Positions 26,951-35,293 of a stretch of DNA of 64,000 nt are shown here, piece after piece. The stretch spans positions 1-64,000 of the forward strand of contig NZ_JABMCJ010000072.1 in NCBI RefSeq assembly GCF_013359755.1, given 5' to 3'. The notes below the pieces were generated by a model. It was not told the DNA's origin and did not search any database. It saw only the letters and a program-made list of their open reading frames with translations. Both the position numbers and the translations under genes were made by a program. How positions within the stretch are numbered: position 1 is the stretch's first letter; each line of letters begins with the position of its first letter. The DNA is from Tardiphaga robiniae. Lineage in GTDB: Bacteria > Pseudomonadota > Alphaproteobacteria > Rhizobiales > Xanthobacteraceae.

Positions 26951-28347
26951 GCCAGCACCGCTGCATTGGGCAAGAAGATCTTGCCGGGGTTCATCATGCC
27001 TTTCGGATCGATCGACGCCTTGATGCCACGCATGATATCGACGGCGTCGCCGAGCTCGTCCTGGAGGAATCCGATCTTGCCGGTACCGATGCCGTGTTCG
27101 CCGGTGCAGGTGCCCTCCATCGCGATCGCCCGCGCCACCAACCGCGCGTGCAGCGCCTTGGCGCGCGCGACTTCGTCGGCATTATCCTGATCGATCAGGA
27201 TCAGCAGATGGAAATTCCCGTCGCCGACATGGCCCACCACAGGCGCGATCAGTCCGTTGGCATCGATGTCGCGGCGGGTTTCGGTCAGGCATTCCGTCAG
27301 CCGTGAGATCGGCACGCAGACATCCGTGATCATGGCCTTGGCGCCCGGCTTCAGGCTGAGACCCGCATAGAGCGTGTTGTCGCGGGCATGCCACAGCTTC
27401 GTCCGTTCTTCGGCGGCCCGCGCCCATTGGAAGCCCTGGCCGTCATGTTCGGCGGCGATCGCCTCCGCCAGTTCGGCTTGCTCCGCGACACTCGCCTCGG
27501 TGCCGTGGAATTCAAAGAACAGCGTCGGCGCCTCGCGATAGCCAAGTTTGGAATAACCATTGATGCCGCGCATCATGATTTCATCCAGCAGCTCCATCCG
27601 CGCGACGGGAATGCCCGACTGGATCACCTCGATCGCGGCATCGATCGCCTGATCGAGCCGCTCGAAACTGCAGACCGCGGACGAGATCGCCTGCGGCCAT
27701 GGATGCAGCTTCAGAGTGATTTCGGTGATGACGCCGAGCGTGCCCTCGGAGCCGACGAACAGCCGGGTGAGATCGTAACCGGCTGACGATTTACGGGCGC
27801 GCTGGCTGGTACGGATCACCCGCCCATCCGGCAGCACGACTTCGAGCGCAAGCACGTTGTCCTTCATGGTGCCGTAGCGGACGGCCATAGTCCCGGACGC
27901 GCGCGTCGAGGTCATGCCGCCGATCGACGCATCGGCGCCGGGATCGATCGGAAAGAACAATCCGGTGTCGCGCAGATGCGCATTGAGTTGCTTGCGGGTG
28001 ATGCCAGGCTGCACGACAACGTCGAGGTCTTTGTCATGCACCCGGAGCACGCGGTTCATCCGCGCAAGATCGATACAGACGCCGCCAGCCACCGATGCCG
28101 CGTTGCCTTCGAGCGAGGTGCCCGCGCCGAATGGAACGACCGGCATACCGAGCTCGCCGCAGAGTTTCACGATCTCAGCGACTTCCTGCGTGGTCTCCGG
28201 AAACACCACGACGTCCGGTGGACGACTGGCGTGATAGGCCTCGCTGCGGCCGTGATCATCGAGCACGCCGCGCGCGATCGTCGCGCGCGCCCCAATGATC
28301 TCGTTCAGACGGACCACGGCCGTCTCGGCGCTCACTGGCGCTCCCAT
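26947..28347 (-). CDS. FAD-linked oxidase (GlcD / D-lactate dehydrogenase family)
   Basis: The 466-aa protein has the PCMH-type FAD domain (PVVPFGAGTSLEGNA and the IGGMTSTRASGTMAVRYGTM segment) and the FAD-oxidase C-terminal domain with VGHVGDGNFH and the terminal ACTG-like GTCTGEHGIGTGK, which place it with soluble GlcD/Dld oxidases of 2-hydroxy acids. In this operon it may oxidise a 2-hydroxy acid made from a ring or side chain, but the substrate is unknown. The ATG at 28347 has GGGGAGGAT just upstream. Confidence 0.9.
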   Translation of the reverse strand: MGAPVSAETAVVRLNEIIGARATIARGVLDDHGRSEAYHASRPPDVVVFPETTQEVAEIVKLCGELGMPVVPFGAGTSLEGNAASVAGGVCIDLARMNRVLRVHDKDLDVVVQPGITRKQLNAHLRDTGLFFPIDPGADASIGGMTSTRASGTMAVRYGTMKDNVLALEVVLPDGRVIRTSQRARKSSAGYDLTRLFVGSEGTLGVITEITLKLHPWPQAISSAVCSFERLDQAIDAAIEVIQSGIPVARMELLDEIMMRGINGYSKLGYREAPTLFFEFHGTEASVAEQAELAEAIAAEHDGQGFQWARAAEERTKLWHARDNTLYAGLSLKPGAKAMITDVCVPISRLTECLTETRRDIDANGLIAPVVGHVGDGNFHLLILIDQDNADEVARAKALHARLVARAIAMEGTCTGEHGIGTGKIGFLQDELGDAVDIMRGIKASIDPKGMMNPGKIFLPNAAVLA

Positions 28348-28406
28348 AGCATCCTCCCCTTCCATATCAGCGCTCAGGCTCTGCGGCCCTTGATGCGCAT
28401 TGTTAG

Positions 28407-29291
28407 TTAGACAGCATGCGCATTGTTGGCGTCTGGCTTCAAACCGAAATCGTAATTCAAATGATAGTAAGACGTGTCCTGCATGCGCCCGTCGGGAGCT
28501 TCGCCGGCATCTTTCCGGGCGAATTCGCGAATGAGCGTATCTTTGACACCGAAGACGACGTCGGAGTCGAGATACTTGTCGCCCGCAACGAACACATGTG
28601 TCACCAGTTGCTCAAAGCCAGGTGCCGAGATCATGAAGTGAACATGGGCAGGTCGCCACGGATGACGCCCCTGAGCCGTGAGCATATCGCCGACCGGCCC
28701 GTCATGCGGGATCGGATAGGCCGCTGGCTTGATCGACCAGAACCGGAAACGGCCCTCGGCATCGGCATGAAACCGCGCACGCATCGCCAGATCGCCGATC
28801 TTGTCGAGCTGCTGAACATCGTAATACCCGTCGTCGTCGGAGTGCCACACGTCGATTGTCGCATTTGCGATCGGCTTGCCATCCGGCGTCGAGACCGATC
28901 CCGTCACGATCATCGGATCGCCCTCCATGCCACCGGAGATGTCTTCGCCAAGCTTCTTCTCCGGGGCCGCCTGGACGAAGAACGGCCCGAGCACGGTCGT
29001 GTCCGTCACACCTTTTTCGGCACCATGATTGATAGCATCGACCAACATCGACACCCCGAGCGTATCCGAAAGCAGGATGAACTCCTGGCGCTTATCGTCG
29101 CACATGTGACCGGTACGCGTCAGGAATTCGATGCCCTGCTCCCACTCCCTCTGGGTCGGCCGAATCTCCCGGACGAAGGCATGCAGATGGCGTACCAGCG
29201 CCTCGCTGATCTGTCTGATCCGCGGCTGGCCGGCATTCGTGATGCGATCCAGCACGGCATCGGTGATGGTGTTCTCGTTGAAATTCCGCAT
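28407..29291 (-). CDS. Intradiol ring-cleavage dioxygenase, hydroxyquinol 1,2-dioxygenase-like (module A)
   Basis: The 294-aa protein has the catechol-dioxygenase N-terminal helical dimerisation domain (to about residue 105) and the intradiol Fe(III) domain. The iron ligands are predicted as Tyr157 (GYYDVQ), Tyr192 (AAYPIPHDGP), His216 and His218 (RPAHVHF). DDKRQEFILLSDTLGVSMLVD and the long C-terminal tail favour hydroxyquinol over catechol dioxygenases. It would open 1,2,4-trihydroxybenzene to maleylacetate, and a maleylacetate reductase gene lies in the same operon. Confidence 0.9.
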   Translation of the reverse strand: MRNFNENTITDAVLDRITNAGQPRIRQISEALVRHLHAFVREIRPTQREWEQGIEFLTRTGHMCDDKRQEFILLSDTLGVSMLVDAINHGAEKGVTDTTVLGPFFVQAAPEKKLGEDISGGMEGDPMIVTGSVSTPDGKPIANATIDVWHSDDDGYYDVQQLDKIGDLAMRARFHADAEGRFRFWSIKPAAYPIPHDGPVGDMLTAQGRHPWRPAHVHFMISAPGFEQLVTHVFVAGDKYLDSDVVFGVKDTLIREFARKDAGEAPDGRMQDTSYYHLNYDFGLKPDANNAHAV

Positions 29292-29300
29292 GGCCTTCCC

Positions 29301-30218
29301 TCACCCAAGCTTCGGCTCGCCGAGACCCGATAGTCGCTCGACATGGCGCACGGTGGCGATGAAGTCGGATTCGCCATCTCCCTGTGCAACAAGCGATCCG
29401 TAGATTTCTCGTACCTGCGCTGCGAGTTGCAGTGGCACGCCGACGTGATGGCCGGCCCCGATGATGAGGTCGAGATCCTTGGCCATCTGCCGGCACGAGA
29501 AAGTGGACTCGAAGTTGCGCGTGGCAAGCGGCGGCGTCTTGTACTTGACCATCGGCGAGGCGATCGCGCTATCGTCCAGGACCTTGAGGATATCCGGCCA
29601 AGAGATTCCGCCCTTGCGCGCCAGCGCGAGGCTTTCGGCCATCATTCCGGCGGACACCGCGATCATTAGATTGACCGCGAGCTTGGCAAATCGCGCCTCT
29701 TCAGCCACGCCGAGATAGGTTTGCGCGCGGGTGAACGTCGCCAGCACCGGCTGAACCGCATCGAACGCATCGCGCGGTCCCGACACGAAGCAGGTCAGCG
29801 CGCCGGTATGCGCGATCGCTGCATTGCCGGACACCGGCGCCCGCAGATAGGCCACGCCGCTCGCCTCCGCCGCAACACCAACTTCAGCCGATATTTCGGC
29901 GCTGACCGTGCTCGTCTCGATCAGAACCGCACCACGTGTCAGCTTGTTCAGCAGGCCGTCTGGTCCGAGCACCACGGAACGCAGCGCCGCATCGTCGGGC
30001 AGCGATGTGAAGATGATGGCGTGGTTTGCAGCGGCGTCTGCGGCCGAGTTGGCCGTCTGAAGCCCAAGCTGCTGTGCCAACACCAAGCGCTGTTGGCCCG
30101 GGTCGTAGCCGGTGACGCGGATACCGGCCTCCACCATACGGCCCGCAATGGGCAAGCCCATCTTGCCAACACCGATCCAGGCCACGGCCTGTGCTTGATC
30201 TCTCGACGGGGTTGTCAT
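29301..30218 (-). CDS. NAD(P)-dependent 3-hydroxyisobutyrate-dehydrogenase-family protein
   Basis: The 305-aa protein has the Rossmann motif GVGKMGLPIAGRM at the N-terminus, the APVSGNAAIAHTG substrate loop and the catalytic lysine in RFAKLAVNLM. Family members reduce or oxidise beta-hydroxy acids such as 3-hydroxyisobutyrate, tartronate semialdehyde or 6-phosphogluconate-like acids. Its ATG overlaps the amidohydrolase stop by four bases. Its natural substrate in this pathway is unknown. Confidence 0.9.
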   Translation of the reverse strand: MTTPSRDQAQAVAWIGVGKMGLPIAGRMVEAGIRVTGYDPGQQRLVLAQQLGLQTANSAADAAANHAIIFTSLPDDAALRSVVLGPDGLLNKLTRGAVLIETSTVSAEISAEVGVAAEASGVAYLRAPVSGNAAIAHTGALTCFVSGPRDAFDAVQPVLATFTRAQTYLGVAEEARFAKLAVNLMIAVSAGMMAESLALARKGGISWPDILKVLDDSAIASPMVKYKTPPLATRNFESTFSCRQMAKDLDLIIGAGHHVGVPLQLAAQVREIYGSLVAQGDGESDFIATVRHVERLSGLGEPKLG

Positions 30219-31582
30219 GCCGCTTTCTCCTGACGTTCGATCTCGGAGACGATGCGCATGCCCGATCGCTCGAGTTCATTCTTTTTGTGGTCGAGGTTCT
30301 CCGCCAGAAGGCGTCCGCCCCGCTTGCGCCAGATGCCGTCGATCATCACCGCCTCGACATTGGCAATGCTGGACTGCATCAGGACCGTGGAAACCGGATC
30401 ATGGACCGGACAGAGGTTAAGGTCCGTGGCATTGATGACGACCAGATCCGCCTTCTTGCCCGGCGTGAGCGAGCCGATGCTGCTTTCACGTCCGAGCATG
30501 CGCGCGCCCTCGATGGTGATCCAGCGCAAGGCCTCACGCGTCGTGATTGTCGTCACCGCTGGAATGGCGCCCGTGGCCTGCCGACTCCCGGCGTTGTCGA
30601 GCGCACGTTGCATCGACAGTGCGATGCGGCCAACGTTGAACATGTCGCCAGGCAGCACGGATTCCAGATCGACCCCGAGCGATGGCCGCGATCCCAGCTT
30701 CAACAGCCGCCCGGTGATCGGGTAGCCGTGGCCCTGATTCATTTCATTTTCTGGCGTGACCGAGAACGACACGCCGAGATCGACAAGCTGATGCAGCAGA
30801 TCGTCGGGAAGATCGTTGCCGTGCACGATGTTGATGCCGGGACCGACCAGACCGGCCGCAATCAGCCTCGCCCAGCCACCCGGCGACTTGGCCGGGCCTC
30901 CGCCCTGATGCATAGAGGCAATCAGATCGAACTCACGCGCCAATTCGAAATCATGGATGGCGACATCCATGGTCGAATAATGAGGACCAAGAATCGCAAG
31001 CCCGAGGGTGACGCGGTCGCTGCGGTTAGACAGTGCCCCTGCCAGGAAGCGCTCGACCTCATGGCGCGGATGCGGAACCTCGGAGAAGTGCGGCTGCCCC
31101 GGCGCCGCCTCCGGTTTCGGCGAGCCGTGAAAGAAGGCGGCACGGATGCCGCTCTCTTTCAGCGCCGCGACGGCGCTATCACTATGCGCAGGCGTTGGGT
31201 TGTTGTGACACCAGTCAACCAGCGTGGTGGTGCCGCAATTGATCTGGTTCAGCGCGCCCATCAGCGTGCCGATATGGATATCCTCGGGACGAAAGACCGT
31301 GGCCAGTCCCGCATGCATCCGGCGGAAATATTCAGGAAGCGTCCAGTTCGCGGAGAAGCCGCGCAAGGCGGTCTGCCACGTATGCATATGCGCGTTGACA
31401 AGGCCCGGAATGACGATGCGGCCACGACCATCGACGATCTCTGCATCACCGGCATCGAGGCCCGACCGGATGTCGACGATGCGATCGCCATCAACCAGCA
31501 GGTCGGCCTGCGTGAGGTCGCCAATCGTGTCGTCCATTGTCAGGATGGTGGCGGATTTGATGAGCGTGCGTGTCGCCGTCAT
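30215..31582 (-). CDS. Amidohydrolase-superfamily deaminase/hydrolase (TRZ/ATZ-like)
   Basis: The 455-aa TIM-barrel metal hydrolase has the N-terminal metal motif NAHMHTWQTALRG (His-x-His), a third His in SMHQGGG, the fourth in VHGNDLPDD and the acidic GVDLES, matching the mononuclear subtype III (cytosine deaminase, s-triazine hydrolase, guanine deaminase). The beta-sandwich halves flank the barrel. It probably removes an amino or other group from a ring compound. It overlaps genes on both sides by four bases. Confidence 0.88.
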   Translation of the reverse strand: MTATRTLIKSATILTMDDTIGDLTQADLLVDGDRIVDIRSGLDAGDAEIVDGRGRIVIPGLVNAHMHTWQTALRGFSANWTLPEYFRRMHAGLATVFRPEDIHIGTLMGALNQINCGTTTLVDWCHNNPTPAHSDSAVAALKESGIRAAFFHGSPKPEAAPGQPHFSEVPHPRHEVERFLAGALSNRSDRVTLGLAILGPHYSTMDVAIHDFELAREFDLIASMHQGGGPAKSPGGWARLIAAGLVGPGINIVHGNDLPDDLLHQLVDLGVSFSVTPENEMNQGHGYPITGRLLKLGSRPSLGVDLESVLPGDMFNVGRIALSMQRALDNAGSRQATGAIPAVTTITTREALRWITIEGARMLGRESSIGSLTPGKKADLVVINATDLNLCPVHDPVSTVLMQSSIANVEAVMIDGIWRKRGGRLLAENLDHKKNELERSGMRIVSEIERQEKAA

Positions 31583-32658
31583 CGCAACGCCTCCGCCATG
31601 ACCGGAGGTTCGCCCGCCCAGGCCCGCGCGATCAGATCGCGGATGGCATCGCGTTCCAACGGCCGCGGGTTCCAGTAGGCATTGCTGACGGCAAGGTCGG
31701 CGGCGCGTTCTATGCCGTCCTTCGGCATTCCCAGATCGCGCAGCGCGACTTTGGCGCCAAGTCCCTGCGTAAGATCGAACAGTCCCTGCGCGGCCTGTCC
31801 GGCGCCAAGCGCGCGCGCGACGCGAGCCGCCGCAACCGGCACGGCGGGAGCATTATAGGCCATCGCATGCGGCAGGATCACCGTGTGGGTTTCGGCATGT
31901 GGCAAATTGAACGTGCCGCCCAGCGTATGGCAGAGCTTGTGGTGCAGCCCCATGCCGACGGCGCCGAGACAGGCGCCGCACAACCAGGCAGCGCGCAGGG
32001 CATCATCGCGTGCCGCCGCGTTGTCCTCGCCAGCCGCAAGCTTCGGCAGCGCGCCGGCGAACAGGCGAATGCCCTCTTCCGCCATCAACGACACGACCGG
32101 ATTGGCATCGCGCGCATAGAGCGCTTCGACAGCGTGAGCGATTGCATTGACGCCCGATGTCACGGCAAATGCAGGCGGCAATGTGCGTGTCAGGTCGACG
32201 TCGTAGATGACCGTTTCGGGGAGTATCTTCGGGCTCGATTGCGTGGTCTTCAGTCCCTCGCGGGTCTCACCCAGGATCGGCGTCATTTCGGACCCGGCAT
32301 AGCTGGTCGGTACGACGATTTGCGGCAGGTCGGTCCGTAGCGCGATCGCCTTGCCTAGCCCGATGGTCGAACCACCGCCCACCGCGACGATGCCGTCGGC
32401 CTGCAGAGCCTTGACCTGCTGCATCGCAAGTTCGGTCACATCAACCGGCGTATGCATCACCGCACCGGCATAGACGCCCGCCGCTCTGTCACCGATCAGG
32501 GCGGCAATCTGCTCGCCGTGAGATTTCTGCTGGTCTGTCGTCAGAACGAGTGCGCGTTTAACGCCGAGTCGGTCGAGCTCGGCGGCCAGATCTGCCAGCC
32601 GTCCCGAGCCGAAGACGACCCGCATGGGCGCCGCCTGATAGACGAAGCTCTCCATCAT
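31579..32658 (-). CDS. Maleylacetate reductase (iron-type alcohol dehydrogenase family)
   Basis: The 359-aa protein reduces maleylacetate to 3-oxoadipate with NAD(P)H. Family features are VAVGGGSTIGLGKAIAL (nucleotide site), PTSYAGSEMTPILGET, and a metal-site histidine set in HKLCHTLGGTFNLPHAETHTVILPHA, all typical of maleylacetate reductases rather than general alcohol dehydrogenases. Two ATGs (32658 and 32655) are adjacent; GGGATGGA precedes them. It heads the module A operon and lies under a repeated operator facing a LacI regulator. Confidence 0.92.
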   Translation of the reverse strand: MMESFVYQAAPMRVVFGSGRLADLAAELDRLGVKRALVLTTDQQKSHGEQIAALIGDRAAGVYAGAVMHTPVDVTELAMQQVKALQADGIVAVGGGSTIGLGKAIALRTDLPQIVVPTSYAGSEMTPILGETREGLKTTQSSPKILPETVIYDVDLTRTLPPAFAVTSGVNAIAHAVEALYARDANPVVSLMAEEGIRLFAGALPKLAAGEDNAAARDDALRAAWLCGACLGAVGMGLHHKLCHTLGGTFNLPHAETHTVILPHAMAYNAPAVPVAAARVARALGAGQAAQGLFDLTQGLGAKVALRDLGMPKDGIERAADLAVSNAYWNPRPLERDAIRDLIARAWAGEPPVMAEALR

Positions 32659-32743
32659 TCCATCCCTGATCGTCGACGCCGTTAGGGCGCTTCTGCTGCA
32701 TTGCACCAAGACATGCAGCGGATTTTCGCTACCATCATTCCCG

Positions 32744-32782
32744 TGCACACGTTTGTCAAGAAACTCTGCACACGTTTGTCAA
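32744..32782 (-). promoter_or_regulatory. Tandem operator and promoter of the module A operon
   Basis: The 16-base word TGCACACGTTTGTCAA occurs exactly twice, at 32744-32759 and 32767-32782, 23 bases apart. Read on the minus strand each copy begins TTGACA, so the repeats overlap possible -35 boxes of the maleylacetate reductase operon. They lie between that operon and the divergent LacI gene. Confidence 0.65.
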
Positions 32783-32848
32783 TTTGTGCAAGATAAGGCA
32801 TTCTCACGTGATCGTTAGCGGATACGACGACGCGCGCGAGCAGGCTGG

Positions 32849-34000
32849 ATGGCGATGCCCAAAAAAACCAAGAACACCAAGAAGACGTCACCCGCGCTTC
32901 AGGAGCGGTCGTCGCGTAAGACAATCATTGATGTCGCGAAGTGTGCTGGCGTCCATTGGTCAACGGTGTCGCGCGGGCTCAATCCCGAGAAGCGCCACCT
33001 GATCTCCCCAGAAATGATCGAGCGCGTCGAAGCTTGCGCAAAGAAGCTGGGATATCGGGCCAACGCCATGGCATCGGCGCTTCGGACCCAGCGATCTCGC
33101 ACCGTCGGCGTTATTATTTCGAACCTTGGTGACCCCGTCCATCCCCCCATAGTGCGGGCGATTGAGGACCGGTTCGCCGAGATTGGATACGTCACCATCG
33201 TCGGCAATACCGACAACCATCCGCTCAGGCAGGCCGCGCTGATCGATCGTTTCATCCAGCAAGGCGTCGAGGGGCTGATCGTCGCGACCTTCGAGCGAAA
33301 CGATCCCGGCATCGCCGCCTGCGTCGAGGCGAATATTCCAGTCGTCGCGGTGTTTCGCGATCCTGAAAGCGAATTCATTCCGAGCGTCCGGGTCGACGAC
33401 GCGAAGGCAATGGAACTGGCGGTTCATCATCTCGCCGAGTGTGGGCACAGGCAAATTGCTCATGTCGGCGGCCCGCAAAATGTGTCGACGGGTTACCACC
33501 GCTATCGCGGCTTTCGGCGCGCTTGCAAAGTCTTGGCTCAAGACGGAGTTGCGCCCACTGCCGTCTTCGGTGAGGCCTTTACGGTCGAGGAAGGCGAGTT
33601 CGCTTGCGAACGTTTGCTGACGGAGAACCCCAATATTACGGCGATTGTGGCTGGCAACGACATGCTGGCCGTAGGCTGCCTTCGGCACCTGAGAAACAAA
33701 GGCATTTCATGTCCCGGCAACATCTCGCTGGTCGGCATGAACGACATGCTGTTCATGGATGCGATAGCACCGGCGCTGACGACCATCAGTACACCGACTG
33801 CGGAACTGGGAACGCAGGCGTCTCACATCCTTATTGCGATGATCAAGGGAACGCCGGTTCAAAACGATCGGATCGTGCTGAAGCCGGTTTTGCTTGCGCG
33901 CGATTCTGTCGCCGCGATCAAGCTGCCGACCAGGACACGTTCATCAGATCTTTCTGACGCGGCCAAAAGAGAAGTCAGAATACGGCACCGACAAAGCTAA
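32849..34000 (+). CDS. LacI-family transcriptional regulator (module A)
   Basis: The 383-aa protein has a lysine-rich N-terminal extension, the LacI HTH (TIIDVAKCAGVHWSTVSRGL, residues 25-44) with hinge helix ANAMASALRTQRSRTVGVI, and a PBP-type effector domain (VAGNDMLAVG, SLVGMNDMLFMD). It is divergent from the module A operon and probably represses it, with a ring compound or intermediate as inducer. The effector is inferred, not known. A basic tail after residue 350 is unusual for the family. Confidence 0.92.
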   Translation: MAMPKKTKNTKKTSPALQERSSRKTIIDVAKCAGVHWSTVSRGLNPEKRHLISPEMIERVEACAKKLGYRANAMASALRTQRSRTVGVIISNLGDPVHPPIVRAIEDRFAEIGYVTIVGNTDNHPLRQAALIDRFIQQGVEGLIVATFERNDPGIAACVEANIPVVAVFRDPESEFIPSVRVDDAKAMELAVHHLAECGHRQIAHVGGPQNVSTGYHRYRGFRRACKVLAQDGVAPTAVFGEAFTVEEGEFACERLLTENPNITAIVAGNDMLAVGCLRHLRNKGISCPGNISLVGMNDMLFMDAIAPALTTISTPTAELGTQASHILIAMIKGTPVQNDRIVLKPVLLARDSVAAIKLPTRTRSSDLSDAAKREVRIRHRQS

Positions 34001-34091
34001 GCCAAACCTGACGCACGCTGCGGCGGTGACATGGAAAAGTGTCGGCGACTGATCCGAGTTTGCCGAGAACGGGGCGCTCAGACGCGATCCG

Positions 34092-34598
34092 TTACAGATC
34101 TGGCTTCTCGACCGAAATCAGAAGTTTCCGCAGCAGCCGCGTGAGCGTTTGACGTTCGTTGGCTGTCAGCACCTCGTCGACCGACCGGGACAGCTTGAAG
34201 TGCTGGGCAATCGCCTTGTCGACGGAATTGCGCCCCTTGGCCGTAAGCGTGATCCGCGCGCCGCGGCCATCTTCAGGATCCTGGCGCCTGACGATGAAGC
34301 CGTCCTGCTCGGCACGCCGCAGCCGCGCGGTGAGCCCGCCCGACGACAGCAGGCACTCCGCATAGAGGTCAGTCGGTCGAACACCGATACTGCTATCGGC
34401 CTCGCGGCGGTAGATCGTCAGGAGCAGGTCGAACAATTCCCAATTGAAGCCCTGCTCCTCGAGTGCGGGCTCGATGGCGCTGCGCATATGCACGGACAGC
34501 CGGACAATCCGGCCGACGACGTCGAGGTGACCGGCGTCGAGGTCGGGCCGCCGCCGGCTCCAGCCGGCAATGATCTCATCAATCGAATCGGTAGTCAT
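34092..34598 (-). CDS. MarR-family transcriptional regulator
   Basis: The 168-aa protein is a winged-helix MarR regulator: GFNWELFDLLLTIYRREADSS, PTDLYAECLLSSGGLTARLRRAE recognition helix and the wing RRQDPEDGRGARITLTAKGR. MarR proteins often bind aromatic acids. It is divergent from the ridA-type gene and module B importer, across a nested palindrome, and probably regulates them. I start at 34598; ATG at 34610 is also possible. Confidence 0.92.
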   Translation of the reverse strand: MTTDSIDEIIAGWSRRRPDLDAGHLDVVGRIVRLSVHMRSAIEPALEEQGFNWELFDLLLTIYRREADSSIGVRPTDLYAECLLSSGGLTARLRRAEQDGFIVRRQDPEDGRGARITLTAKGRNSVDKAIAQHFKLSRSVDEVLTANERQTLTRLLRKLLISVEKPDL

Positions 34599-34644
34599 GC
34601 TGATCAGCATATAGGCACGGGGCACCGAATATATGCAAATTCAT

Positions 34645-34685
34645 CTATCTTTGCGCCAAGATATTTTATCTTGACTCAAAGATAG
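34645..34685. promoter_or_regulatory. Nested palindromes, candidate MarR operator
   Basis: CTATCTTTG (34645-34653) and CAAAGATAG (34677-34685) are inverted copies; inside them CAAGATA (34657-34663) pairs with TATCTTG (34667-34673). The pair lies between the marR-type gene and module B. Confidence 0.6.
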
Positions 34686-34775
34686 TTTGACCTCACGCTT
34701 CGTGACGGGTTGACCGGATGCCACCTCGCGAGAAGGTCACGAGGTTTACCAACGCCCGCCATCGAGGAAATGATC

Positions 34776-35240
34776 ATGACAGCCAAGCCGGCCTTTGCGA
34801 CCTCGCCCACCAATCCGCACGTCAAGGAAATCCAGACGATGCCGGAGCGGAAGCCGGACATGCCTTATGCGCCAGCGATCCGTGTCGAAGTGCCCTGCGG
34901 GATGTTGTTCATTTCCGGAGCAACGCCCTCGCCGCTCTATCACAAGCATCCCCACGTTCTGGAGGAGCACGATCATCCGAATTCGATCGAGGACCAGACC
35001 CACCGCGCCATGCAGACGATCCAGTCGATCCTGGATCACGAAGGGCTGACCTGGACCGACATCGTCAAGGTGACGAAGTACCTGACCGACATCCGGGACC
35101 AGGACGGTATGGTGAAGGTGATGAAGGAATATTTCGGCGACTGGACGCCGGCCAGCACCACCATCTGCATCAACCAGCTCTCGACCCAGGGCGCCCGTGT
35201 CGAGCTGGACATGATCGCCGCCATTCCCGTGCAAAAATAG
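34776..35240 (+). CDS. RidA/YjgF-family protein (possible imine/enamine deaminase)
   Basis: The 154-aa protein is a RidA-fold enzyme with an N-terminal extension of about 25 residues. The conserved arginine is present in GARVELDMIAAIP near the C-terminus, as in active RidA deaminases, and GMLFISGATP and DIVKVTKYLTDIRDQDGM are family segments. Relatives include 2-aminomuconate deaminase, so a role in degrading an amino-aromatic or in clearing reactive imines fits the region. It is the first gene of module B. An ATG at 34770 is in frame but too close to the ribosome site. Confidence 0.87.
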   Translation: MTAKPAFATSPTNPHVKEIQTMPERKPDMPYAPAIRVEVPCGMLFISGATPSPLYHKHPHVLEEHDHPNSIEDQTHRAMQTIQSILDHEGLTWTDIVKVTKYLTDIRDQDGMVKVMKEYFGDWTPASTTICINQLSTQGARVELDMIAAIPVQK

Positions 35241-35293
35241 ACCGGATGTGACCTCCCGCCGGCCCCGGGTCATCGGGCCGAACGAGGCCGACA

